Position numbers and translations under genes: made by a program. From an uncultured Clostridia bacterium (lineage in GTDB: Bacteria > Bacillota > Clostridia > TANB77 > CAG-508), in assembly GCA_934162925.1 (NCBI GenBank), contig CAKPJR010000060.1, positions 1 through 6,809 on the forward strand: 6,809 nucleotides of DNA, written 5' to 3'. The notes beneath the pieces were generated by a model. The model saw nothing but the letters and a program-made list of their open reading frames with translations, had not been told where the DNA came from and did not search any database. Shown piece by piece: positions 1 to 6,072 of this stretch; within the stretch, counting starts at the first letter, position 1; each line of letters opens with the position of its first letter.

Positions 1-275
1 TTTCTTCTTTACCTGCTAATTCTTTTCCTGTCTCTTTTTCTAGGTATTTTACTGTATAGCTTACATCTGTTTTTGCTGTATAGTAGAATACTAGTTCTTT
101 ATTGTATGCATCTAATGTTATGCTCTTCGTTTCAGCATCTACTGTATAGCCTGTTATCTCTTTTGCTGTTTCTTCATATGTTTCATTAAATGTTTTTCCT
201 GTTTTTTCTTCTTTACCTGCTAATTCTTTTCCTGTCTCTTTTTCTAAGTATTTTACTGTATAGCTTACATCTGTT
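1..275 (-). repeat. Tandem 68-residue (204-bp) MucBP-like repeat, nearly identical at DNA level
   Basis: Bases 1-71 and 205-275 match at 70 of 71 positions. The one difference (43 versus 247) is a silent Leu codon change. The period is 204 bp, which is 68 codons. One full unit spans residues 521-588 of the adhesin, and the next unit starts at residue 589 and leaves the window. Each unit begins D-V-S-Y-T-V-K-Y-L and closes with a F-Y-Y-T strand, matching the MucBP pattern of a Y-x-V-x-Y start, a central G-Y and a terminal V-x-Y-Y. Such recent duplication suggests more copies to the left. Confidence 0.9.
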
Positions 276-1831
276 CTTGGTTTATAATAGAAGTTTATTT
301 CATTATTTTCTGATTTTATAACTAATTTTTGTGTTTCTGAGCCAACTAAATCATATCCAACGCTTCTCAAATCTTTTGCTGTCTCTATTACTTCAGATCC
401 TAGATATGCACTTTCAAATTTGCTAGTTGCTAGCTTCTCTGTAGTATTTTCTTTATAATAGTTCACTATATAATTATTCCTTGGAACTACATCTGTTCCT
501 TCGTCTTTTCCCTCTGTTCCGTTTACAGTAACTATGTTATATATTTTTGCTTGGTTATCTACATCTTTTTGTTTTAATTCATAGCTTCCTAATTCTATTG
601 TCTTTTCTTCTCCTGGCTTTAGGTTTACTACTACTTCTTGGTTTGTTGTTCCTAACATGCTATCATTTATTGTTACTTTTTCTAGTGTTACATTTCCCGT
701 ATTTTTTACTTTTACTGCATATTTTATTTTGTCTTTTACTTGTGCTTTTCCTGTTACTTCATTTCCTTCTGCTTTTAATAGCTCTGATGTTTTTGTTATT
801 TCTATTGAATTGTCTGCTTCTGCAACATCTGTTTCTCTTTCCACTTCTTGTACATTATTGTTATCTATTTTAGCTGTTGCTTTATTATATATTGGTTTTT
901 GTGCATTCATGTCATCTTGTGTTACCTCGTAATCGTATTCAAATGCTGTTTTTGTTTCTCCTACATTTACATCCACAAGTACAGTGTTTGATTGCATTGT
1001 ATCTGTTACTTGTATTCCTTTAACATCTACTTTCCCTGTATTTGTGACAGTTACTAAGTAATGAATTCTGTCTCCTAATTCTGCTTTTTCTATACTGCTT
1101 CTTGCATTTACTATTTCTTTATTAGCTTCTGCTTTATATATTGTTGCTGTTTTTTCTATGCTAAATCTTTGCTTTGCATAGTACACTTTTATTACATTGT
1201 TTTCTTCTATTTCACTTATTGTTAGTGGTAAATTTTCTGTTCTTTCTAATCCATACCCTTGTTTTATTTTATCATTATATGTATCTATAATTTGACCTTT
1301 TTTATTTTTTAAGACTGTTTCTGTTAGTTCTTCATCTAATTCTTCGTCAAAATAATATTCTACTTTATATTTTAAATTAATATAGTTGATATCTTTTTGT
1401 GTATAGTCAACATCTTCTGGTATTGATATATTATCCCAGTTTAATTCTTTAGATTCTGCTACTACTCTCTCACGTTCTACAGTTGATTCTTGTGGTTGTG
1501 CTGAAATTGTTCTTGTTGTTTGTGATGGAGTTCCTGTTGCTATTCTTGTAGAGTTTGCATTTGGTCTTTCTGTAGTAGTTTCTCCTTCTGTTTGATTTTC
1601 TTGAGTTCCGTCTTCTTCTGTCTGTGAATTTTCATTTTCAATTGAACCTTGTTGAGCTTCTGTTTCTGGTCCATTATTAACTCCGGTTACTGGCAACACA
1701 TTTGGTTCTTCCATAGCTGTTGCCTCACCAGAGTCTTTTAAGAATAATACTGTACCTGTTATTCCTATTGCTAAAAGTGCTATTGTTATAGCAATTATTA
1801 CAATAGTTTTAGTACTAATTTTCCCTTTCAT
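1..1831 (-). CDS. Large surface adhesin-like protein with MucBP-like and DUF11-like modules (C-terminus beyond left edge)
   Basis: This is an open frame of 610 visible codons with no stop; it runs off the left edge. The start is chosen from GGGAGG (1837-1842) five bases before the ATG. Residues about 9-31 form one hydrophobic membrane segment after a short basic N-terminus. LPVTG follows at residues 46-50, then a Glu/Thr/Ser/Gln-rich linker (51-130). The body holds a MucBP-like unit (about 151-220), two DUF11-like beta-sandwich modules (about 223-337 and 341-450, each with an N-T-G-x-V-x-V pattern), a divergent MucBP-like unit (about 452-520), and then 68-residue repeats starting at 521 and 589. 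Such modular proteins usually bind host or mucus ligands or act as cell-wall stalks. That role is inferred, as is any C-terminal wall anchor, which cannot be seen. It follows the sortase gene by 21 bases and is probably in the same operon. Family assignment is by eye. Confidence 0.88.
   Translation of the reverse strand, partial: MKGKISTKTIVIIAITIALLAIGITGTVLFLKDSGEATAMEEPNVLPVTGVNNGPETEAQQGSIENENSQTEEDGTQENQTEGETTTERPNANSTRIATGTPSQTTRTISAQPQESTVERERVVAESKELNWDNISIPEDVDYTQKDINYINLKYKVEYYFDEELDEELTETVLKNKKGQIIDTYNDKIKQGYGLERTENLPLTISEIEENNVIKVYYAKQRFSIEKTATIYKAEANKEIVNARSSIEKAELGDRIHYLVTVTNTGKVDVKGIQVTDTMQSNTVLVDVNVGETKTAFEYDYEVTQDDMNAQKPIYNKATAKIDNNNVQEVERETDVAEADNSIEITKTSELLKAEGNEVTGKAQVKDKIKYAVKVKNTGNVTLEKVTINDSMLGTTNQEVVVNLKPGEEKTIELGSYELKQKDVDNQAKIYNIVTVNGTEGKDEGTDVVPRNNYIVNYYKENTTEKLATSKFESAYLGSEVIETAKDLRSVGYDLVGSETQKLVIKSENNEINFYYKPRTDVSYTVKYLEKETGKELAGKEEKTGKTFNETYEETAKEITGYTVDAETKSITLDAYNKELVFYYTAKTDVSYTVKYLEKETGKELAGKEE
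1682..1696 (-). other. LPVTG motif near the N-terminus of the adhesin
   Basis: Residues 46-50 read L-P-V-T-G, a canonical LPXTG match. It lies about 15 residues outside the N-terminal membrane segment, not before a C-terminal one. Whether a sortase uses it is unknown, because cleavage here would separate the membrane anchor from the protein body. Confidence 0.6.
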
Positions 1832-1852
1832 TTTTACCTCCCAATTATATTT

Positions 1853-2443
1853 CTATTTTTTTATTTCTCTTGCTTTTACTATAAATCTATTTTTGTTTCC
1901 GTTTGTACATGTTATTAATGTTATTTCTCTTGTGCCCTCTTGTTCTGGTAATATGCAAGTTATATCGTTTGGATCTATTATATATGTTTTAAAGACTTCA
2001 TATTTTAAAGTAGTATTTTGAATATCAGTTAATTCTATAACATCACCATTTTTTAATTTATTTAATTTTCCAAACATTGTTCTATTTAAATTATTATGGC
2101 CTGCTAATGTAACATTTCCGATTTCATTTATTTTATTTCCCCAAAACTTTGTAATAGATAATTTTAAAGTTTCTTTGCTTGTAGTTTCTAGTATCGGATA
2201 TTCTAAGTTTATTTCCGGAATTTTTATAATTCCTACTACTTTATTGCCTTGTATTTGCTGATTTATCTCTGCAATCGCTTCGTCGCTGTTTTCTAAGCTG
2301 TCTGTAATATTTGAAATAACTTGTTTTGCTTGTTTTTCGTTTCTGTATAATTTTATATATTTAACCGCCAACAATGTTGCAGTGGTTATGATTGCAATTA
2401 TTAAGCATATTAATATTGCTCTATATACTTTTATTTTTTTCAT
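1853..2443 (-). CDS. Membrane-anchored sortase (class uncertain, class D-like)
   Basis: This 196-residue transpeptidase joins a sorting-motif protein to cell-wall precursor or another protein on the outer face of the membrane. Residues about 8-28 are a signal-anchor helix, followed by a charged, probably helical linker (30-68). The sortase barrel begins near G71-I-I-K-I-P, a typical opening strand. The catalytic triad is visible: His116 in T-L-A-G-H-N, Cys179 in T-L-I-T-C and Arg186 in N-R-F-I-V. The short Cys-to-Arg spacing and small size resemble class D-type clostridial sortases, but I cannot fix the class without an alignment. It lies between two putative clients. Only four bases separate it from the upstream stop, and its own Shine-Dalgarno is weak (AGAAAG inside the upstream gene), so translation is probably coupled. 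Confidence 0.93.
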   Translation of the reverse strand: MKKIKVYRAILICLIIAIITTATLLAVKYIKLYRNEKQAKQVISNITDSLENSDEAIAEINQQIQGNKVVGIIKIPEINLEYPILETTSKETLKLSITKFWGNKINEIGNVTLAGHNNLNRTMFGKLNKLKNGDVIELTDIQNTTLKYEVFKTYIIDPNDITCILPEQEGTREITLITCTNGNKNRFIVKAREIKK

Positions 2444-2447
2444 TATA

Positions 2448-3449
2448 TTATTCTTTCTGTTTCTTGTTTAAATTTTTAATTCTTACAGAAACGATTATCG
2501 TTGCTATTATTAAAACAATTAAAACAATTATTAATGTATTATTATCATAAGTTATTGGTAGTTTTGTTGTTATTTTTTCTATTATTTTTTCTTGAGATTC
2601 TTTTTTTGTAGATGTTAGAAATTGAAAATCCATTATCCTAATACTTCTTCCATCATCTTCTCCTAATAGCAAAATATATTCTTCTCCATCTTGTGCTTCT
2701 TCAGGTTGTTGTATTTCATTTTCATTTATTTTTTTCCATTCTGTTTGAATAATATTATTTGAAATGTTTTCTAACACAGTATTAAATCTACTATATATTT
2801 TAATTTTGGTATATATGTCTGTTTCATTATTAAACTTAGAAATTCTTGTTGCCAAATTAAATGCTTCTAGTTTTTCATTAGATTCATTAGCTTTTAGTAA
2901 TATATATCTATTAATGTATGTGTTTTCTGGTAAAACTACTTTTCCTACTGTAGTGGTTATTTTTTTGCCATCTATTACTTTTTCTTCTGTATTTGTTTTT
3001 GTTAAGTCAACTTCTACAGTTTTTGTTACATTTGCCACGTTTTCTAAATCGCTTATATGCAATGCCTTTGTCAAATCAATTTCTATTCCATCTACAATAT
3101 AGTTTCCATTAGAATCTTTTGCCCACATATATGTAGGATTTGCAAACATTCCTTTTGTATTATTGTTTACATAAGCAATTTTATTTGCATTTTCACCTGA
3201 TGAATCTTCTCCTGCTGATATAAATGAGTTTAAGAAACTAGCATCTGTTTTGTCTTGTTCTTTTGTGTTTGAAAAAGCAAATTCAAAGTCTGTATTTAGA
3301 TTATCTTTTATATACAATAAATAATCACTACTAGATTTTTGTAATATCTCTATGTTTTCATTTGATGCTAATGTTGATGTTTGTATTGCAATTATAACTA
3401 ATAAAACTACAATTGCAGCTACTGTAAATTTAATCTTGGTGTTTTTCAT
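2448..3449 (-). CDS. Exported surface protein of unknown family with C-terminal LPITY sorting-like tail
   Basis: I do not recognise a family for this 333-residue protein. The N-terminus is a clear export signal: basic residues 2-7, a hydrophobic core (about 9-22) and a plausible signal peptidase site after Ala28 (T-L-A). The middle (30-290) is soluble and rich in Asn, Lys, Glu and Thr, with alternating strand-like stretches around 117-200. The C-terminus has sorting-signal layout: LPITY (297-301), a hydrophobic segment (about 305-322), and a tail of mostly Arg and Lys (323-333). Tyr replaces the Gly of canonical LPXTG. It is the first gene of the operon and sits four bases before the sortase, so a role as sortase client, minor pilin-like subunit or partner of the adhesin is inferred. 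The ATG is supported by AAGGGGG (3456-3462) six bases upstream. Confidence 0.88.
   Translation of the reverse strand: MKNTKIKFTVAAIVVLLVIIAIQTSTLASNENIEILQKSSSDYLLYIKDNLNTDFEFAFSNTKEQDKTDASFLNSFISAGEDSSGENANKIAYVNNNTKGMFANPTYMWAKDSNGNYIVDGIEIDLTKALHISDLENVANVTKTVEVDLTKTNTEEKVIDGKKITTTVGKVVLPENTYINRYILLKANESNEKLEAFNLATRISKFNNETDIYTKIKIYSRFNTVLENISNNIIQTEWKKINENEIQQPEEAQDGEEYILLLGEDDGRSIRIMDFQFLTSTKKESQEKIIEKITTKLPITYDNNTLIIVLIVLIIATIIVSVRIKNLNKKQKE
2547..2561 (-). other. LPITY, putative variant sortase motif
   Basis: The codons read CTA-CCA-ATA-ACT-TAT, giving L-P-I-T-Y at residues 297-301, three residues before a hydrophobic segment and a basic C-terminus. Position and context fit a sorting signal. 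The last residue is Tyr instead of Gly. Confidence 0.6.
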
Positions 3450-3473
3450 TTTTATCCCCCTTATTATATATAT

Positions 3474-3580
3474 GAGACTAACTTCTGTTTTAATCTCTTT
3501 TTTATTATCTTTGAGGTTCCTAATTGTATTAAGAATCTCAAGTTAGCAAAAAGAAAAGTGAGATAAATTCACTTTTTCTT
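3474..3580 (-). promoter_or_regulatory. Structured leader RNA of the surface operon with three hairpins
   Basis: Three stems can be drawn in the minus-strand leader. Hairpin A (3551-3580) has about 11 pairs, one bulge and a 7-base loop, sits at the expected 5' end and is followed by a T-rich stretch. Hairpin B (3511-3541) has 14-base arms TTGAGATTCTTAAT and ATTAGGAACCTCAA, a 3-base loop, one A-C mismatch and one G-U pair. Hairpin C has arms 3490-3497 and 3474-3481, 8 pairs including one G-U. CTAACTT (3540-3546) can instead pair with AAGTTAG (3478-3484), which would enclose B and disrupt C. I do not match it to a known riboswitch class. It may act as an attenuator, a protein-binding leader or an mRNA stabiliser. 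Confidence 0.55.
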
Positions 3581-3590
3581 AGCCTTTAAC

Positions 3591-3619
3591 ATTATACTTT
3601 AAATTCAATGTTTTGTAAA
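3591..3619 (-). promoter_or_regulatory. Promoter of the surface operon
   Basis: On the minus strand TTTACA (3614-3619), a 17-bp spacer and a perfect TATAAT (3591-3596) form a sigma-A-type promoter. Transcription should begin near 3584, giving a leader of about 135 nt before the 333-residue surface protein. A-rich sequence directly upstream of the -35 could act as an UP element. Confidence 0.82.
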
Positions 3620-3704
3620 CATTTTTTTTACGTTTTTTTCCATATATTTGTATTTTTTATCAACATTTTTTATGTTTTTTCAACTTTTATTTGCATTTTA
3701 TTTT
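3620..3704. other. Roughly phased A/T tracts between divergent promoters
   Basis: Runs of four to eight T on the plus strand centre near 3626, 3636, 3656, 3669, 3678, 3687, 3698 and 3702. Most gaps are 9-11 bp or about twice that, near the helical repeat. Phased A-tracts of this kind bend DNA. No reading frame is credible here. The rest of the 3450-3761 gap is accounted for by the two promoters and the leader. Confidence 0.45.
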
Positions 3705-3719
3705 TAGTAATGCTATAAT
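3691..3719 (+). promoter_or_regulatory. Promoter (extended -10) of the small acidic protein
   Basis: TATAAT (3714-3719) is preceded by TGC, an extended -10. TTGCAT (3691-3696) lies 17 bp upstream as a weak -35. The start should be near 3726, giving a 36-nt leader. This promoter is divergent from the surface operon promoter, with about 70 bp between the two -35 elements. Confidence 0.72.
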
Positions 3720-3746
3720 CCAATTAAGTAAACCAAAAGACGAAGC

Positions 3747-3751
3747 AAGGA
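3747..3751 (+). promoter_or_regulatory. Ribosome binding site that fixes the start of the small acidic protein
   Basis: AAGGA ends ten bases before the ATG at 3762. The in-frame GTG at 3753 is only one base from this site, too close to be used, so the ATG start is preferred. Confidence 0.65.
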
Positions 3752-3761
3752 TGTGTTATTT

Positions 3762-4133
3762 ATGGATATTAATAACATCATTGATAGGTTAAATAATGAA
3801 TTGGATAAATTAAATAAATTAAAAGCTGGTGCTTCTATTGACACTAATGATTTTTTTACAGATAATGAATCTTTTAATGATGATTTATCTTTGGATGATT
3901 TGCTTGAGGATGATTCTGATAAAAATATAGAAGGTCTAGATTTAAATAATATAAACTCTGATATTAATAAAGATTACTCTGATATCGAACCTGATACAGA
4001 AACAGTTTCTTTAGTAACAATAAAAGAAAAGCATCTTCTTACAATGCAAACAATGTTTAAGAAAAGCATTAGAGTTTCTTTAAAGTCGTTTTTAATTTCT
4101 ATTACTTTAAGTTTTTTAAATTTATTTATATGA
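3762..4133 (+). CDS. Small acidic protein with hydrophobic C-terminus, function unknown
   Basis: I do not recognise this 123-residue protein. Residues 1-21 look like a short amphipathic or coiled-coil helix with regular Ile/Leu spacing (I-I-x-x-L-x-x-x-L-x-x-L-x-x-L). Residues 27-80 hold about 20 Asp/Glu and only two Lys, so this part is probably disordered. Residues 86-108 turn basic and amphipathic, and 109-123 are a short hydrophobic end (F-L-I-S-I-T-L), perhaps a membrane-associating or tail-anchor helix. Its own extended -10 promoter and spaced Shine-Dalgarno site support real expression. It is divergent from the surface operon and convergent with the acyl-CoA synthetase gene, so no operon partner suggests a role. 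TGA is its stop, three bases before a hairpin. Confidence 0.75.
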   Translation: MDINNIIDRLNNELDKLNKLKAGASIDTNDFFTDNESFNDDLSLDDLLEDDSDKNIEGLDLNNINSDINKDYSDIEPDTETVSLVTIKEKHLLTMQTMFKKSIRVSLKSFLISITLSFLNLFI

Positions 4134-4136
4134 AAA

Positions 4137-4159
4137 AGGTTGCTATTTAATAGCAACCT
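4137..4159 (-). terminator. Intrinsic terminator between convergent genes
   Basis: A perfect 10-bp stem (AGGTTGCTAT with its complement) encloses a 3-base loop. Reading the minus strand, the stem is followed by a run of T, so it best terminates the acyl-CoA synthetase, whose stop lies 18 bases upstream. On the plus strand the following sequence is poorer in T, but the hairpin also directly follows the stop of the small acidic gene and may serve both. Confidence 0.85.
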
Positions 4160-4177
4160 GTTATCTTTGTCCTACAA

Positions 4178-5911
4178 TTACTTTTTTAATATTTTTTCTA
4201 TTTCTTTAAATCTTTTTATTTTTTGTGTTGTTGTTTTTTCTAATTCTTCTTTTGTTAGAATCAATTCTTTTATTCTTTTGAATTGTGATAAATTTTTGTT
4301 TATTTCTTTAATATCTTCCCATACTAAATCTTTATACTCTTTTTCTGTTTTTTCTCCAAAGTGAGATTTTATTTCGCTTTCATCATATACTACTTTTATA
4401 CCTAAGGCAATTTCTCCTTTTGAGTTTTCTCTTGGGAATAATATGCTTTCTTTTACATATGGTAATTTATTTACTAAAAATTCTATATCACTTGGGAAAA
4501 CATTTTCTCCGTTTTTTAGTACTATAACTTCTTTTTTTCTTCCTGTTATAAATAAATATCCCTCTTCATTGTAATATCCTAAATCTCCTGTATGGAACCA
4601 GCCATCTTTTAGTACTTCTTTTGTTGCTTCTTCGTCCTCATAATATCCAAGCATTACATTAGGTCCTTTTGTAACTATTTCTCCCACTCCTTTTTCATCT
4701 ACATCCTCTAATTTTATTTGGACGTTGAAAGGAGCCATTCCAACACTTCCTGGGCAATGTTCTTTGTCTGTTTCTGCTGCAACTAATGGAGATGTTTCTG
4801 TTAAGCCATAGCCTTGTACAGTATCTATTCCGAAGTTGTTGTATCCATCTATTACATTTTTATCCATAGCAGCCGCACCAAAATATGCTATTCTTAAGTT
4901 TCCTCCCAATTGGTCTAAAACTGATTTAAATACTTTTCTTCTTATATCAATATGGAATTTTAATAAGAAGTTTGCAATTTTGCTCATTGTATTTACTATT
5001 TTTTCTTTTCCTTGATCCCTTATTCCTTTTTGTATTTTTTTGTATATTGTTTCTAATACTAAAGGTACTGCTACAAAAACGCTAATATGGTATTCTTGTA
5101 AGTTCTTCGCAATATATTTTAGTCCATCGCAAAAGGCAACTGTTGCTCCACTGTAAAATCCATATAAAAATGTTATTGTACATTCAAATGTATGATGTAA
5201 TGGTAAGAAAGATAATAAAACATCATCTGGATACATTTTTGACATTTTAGCCATTGCCATTATGTTTGATGTTATGTTTTTTTGAGAAAGCATTACGCCT
5301 TTTGCTGTGTTTGTTGTTCCTGATGTAAATATTAAAACACTCATTTTTTCATTGTCTATTTTTACTTCTTCATATAATTTATTTCCGTTTTTTCTTTCTT
5401 CTTTTCCTTTTTCTACTAACTCTTTAAAAGAAAGTATTCCATTTTCTTCTTTTTCTAAATCCATATTTATAAAATGTTTTAAAGTTGTTTCATCTTTTCT
5501 TATTTCTTCAAAAACTTTACTATATTTATTTTCATATACAACAGCATCTGCTTTACTTCTTTCTATTAAGCTCTTAATTTCAGAATCTGGTAAAGCTTTA
5601 TCTAATGGAACTACAACCATATTTGATGTTGTTATTGTTAAATAACTAACGCACCATTCATATCTATTATTTCCTATAACTGCTATTTTTTTATTTTCTA
5701 ATCCCAATTTTAAAAGTGATGTTCCAAAAGCTTCCACTTCTTCTTTTATTTGACTATATGTTTTTTCTATCACTTCTTGATTTGGTTTACCTAGATTTCT
5801 TTTAAATTTATATGCAACATTACCTGGATATTTATTTGCACTATGGATTACTAAATCTCTAAAATTATATATTTCATCAATTTTATAAATTTCACTATTT
5901 AATTTTTTCAT
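4178..5911 (-). CDS. Long-chain acyl-CoA synthetase (AMP-binding family)
   Basis: This 577-residue enzyme should activate a fatty acid with ATP and CoA through an acyl-adenylate in the cytosol or at the membrane. Visible adenylation motifs are the P-loop L-I-F-T-S-G-T-T-N-T-A-K-G (193-205), L-P-L-H-H-T-F-E (236-243), Y-G-L-T-E-T-S-P (368-375), the ATP-ribose motif T-G-D (441-443), the hinge region G-R-K-K-E-V-I (457-463), and a C-terminal Q-K-I-K-R with catalytic Lys564. The H-T-F-E and G-S-V-G-M patterns resemble the FAA1/FadD15-type branch more than acetyl-CoA synthetase. The start at 5911 is chosen because GGAGGG lies five bases upstream; an in-frame ATG at 5953 lies upstream of the predicted transcription start. 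Exact substrate length is unknown. The usual Gly before the last catalytic Lys is Gln here. Confidence 0.93.
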   Translation of the reverse strand: MKKLNSEIYKIDEIYNFRDLVIHSANKYPGNVAYKFKRNLGKPNQEVIEKTYSQIKEEVEAFGTSLLKLGLENKKIAVIGNNRYEWCVSYLTITTSNMVVVPLDKALPDSEIKSLIERSKADAVVYENKYSKVFEEIRKDETTLKHFINMDLEKEENGILSFKELVEKGKEERKNGNKLYEEVKIDNEKMSVLIFTSGTTNTAKGVMLSQKNITSNIMAMAKMSKMYPDDVLLSFLPLHHTFECTITFLYGFYSGATVAFCDGLKYIAKNLQEYHISVFVAVPLVLETIYKKIQKGIRDQGKEKIVNTMSKIANFLLKFHIDIRRKVFKSVLDQLGGNLRIAYFGAAAMDKNVIDGYNNFGIDTVQGYGLTETSPLVAAETDKEHCPGSVGMAPFNVQIKLEDVDEKGVGEIVTKGPNVMLGYYEDEEATKEVLKDGWFHTGDLGYYNEEGYLFITGRKKEVIVLKNGENVFPSDIEFLVNKLPYVKESILFPRENSKGEIALGIKVVYDESEIKSHFGEKTEKEYKDLVWEDIKEINKNLSQFKRIKELILTKEELEKTTTQKIKRFKEIEKILKK

Positions 5912-5916
5912 GTTTT

Positions 5917-5922
5917 CCCTCC
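5917..5922 (-). promoter_or_regulatory. Ribosome binding site that fixes the synthetase start
   Basis: GGAGGG on the minus strand lies five bases before the ATG at 5911. It shows that the 14 extra in-frame residues from the ATG at 5953 are not part of the protein. Confidence 0.85.
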
Positions 5923-5943
5923 AATATTTTATTACATTTTCAA

Positions 5944-5972
5944 ATTGTAGCATTACCTTTGATAAAATTCAA
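5944..5972 (-). promoter_or_regulatory. Promoter of the acyl-CoA synthetase
   Basis: On the minus strand TTGAAT (5967-5972), a 17-bp spacer and TGC-TACAAT (-10 at 5944-5949) form an extended -10 promoter. Transcription should begin near 5937. A TTCTACG half-site (5977-5983) lies five bases upstream of the -35. Confidence 0.7.
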
Positions 5973-5976
5973 GTTT

Positions 5977-6021
5977 TTCTACGCATTTGCCAATTCTACG
6001 TTTTTATGTTATACTGGTAGA
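5977..6021. promoter_or_regulatory. Additional operator-like half-sites between the divergent promoters
   Basis: TTCTACG occurs at 5977-5983 and again at 5994-6000, exactly 17 bp apart, and the inverted form GGTAGA occurs at 6016-6021. They share the core of the perfect palindrome at 6035-6055. The first lies next to the -35 of the acyl-CoA synthetase, so the regulator may act on both genes. Confidence 0.5.
5987..6015 (+). promoter_or_regulatory. Promoter of the XRE-family regulator
   Basis: TTGCCA (5987-5992), a 17-bp spacer and TATACT (6010-6015) form a sigma-A-type promoter with a start near 6022. A TTCTACG half-site (5994-6000) lies inside the spacer and GGTAGA (6016-6021) directly follows the -10, so a bound repressor would block it. 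Confidence 0.75.
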
Positions 6022-6034
6022 GTGATTTTTGTTC

Positions 6035-6055
6035 AATTCTACTGTTGGTAGAATT
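6035..6055. promoter_or_regulatory. Perfect inverted repeat, probable operator of the XRE regulator
   Basis: AATTCTAC and GTAGAATT form an exact 8-bp inverted repeat around a 5-bp spacer. It lies between the predicted start of transcription and the Shine-Dalgarno AAGGAGG (6056-6062). Dimeric XRE proteins commonly bind such palindromes; autoregulation is inferred. The RNA hairpin could also affect translation. Confidence 0.65.
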
Positions 6056-6072
6056 AAGGAGGAACTTAGTCT

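Noticed and set aside
547..932. Open plus-strand frames rich in Leu, Phe and Ser opposite the adhesin gene
   Set aside because: They are low-complexity shadows of the purine-rich coding strand, without a ribosome binding site, and lie wholly inside a well-supported gene.
1220..1231. L-P-L-T at residues 201-204 of the adhesin as another sortase motif
   Set aside because: The next residue is Ile, no membrane segment is near, and it lies in a strand of a MucBP-like module.
3450..3590. c-di-GMP (GEMM) riboswitch, often found before adhesin genes
   Set aside because: The conserved GEMM core elements are not visible; only unclassified hairpins are seen.
3753..3761. GTG start for the small acidic protein
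   Set aside because: AAGGA ends only one base before it; the ATG at 3762 has usable spacing.
3974..4156. Minus-strand 60-codon frame opposite the small acidic gene
   Set aside because: It has no convincing start site, overlaps the terminator hairpin, and is the shadow of a better supported gene.
5912..5953. Upstream ATG at 5953 as the start of the acyl-CoA synthetase
   Set aside because: It lies upstream of the predicted transcription start and overlaps the -10 region, while the ATG at 5911 has a strong GGAGGG at good spacing.
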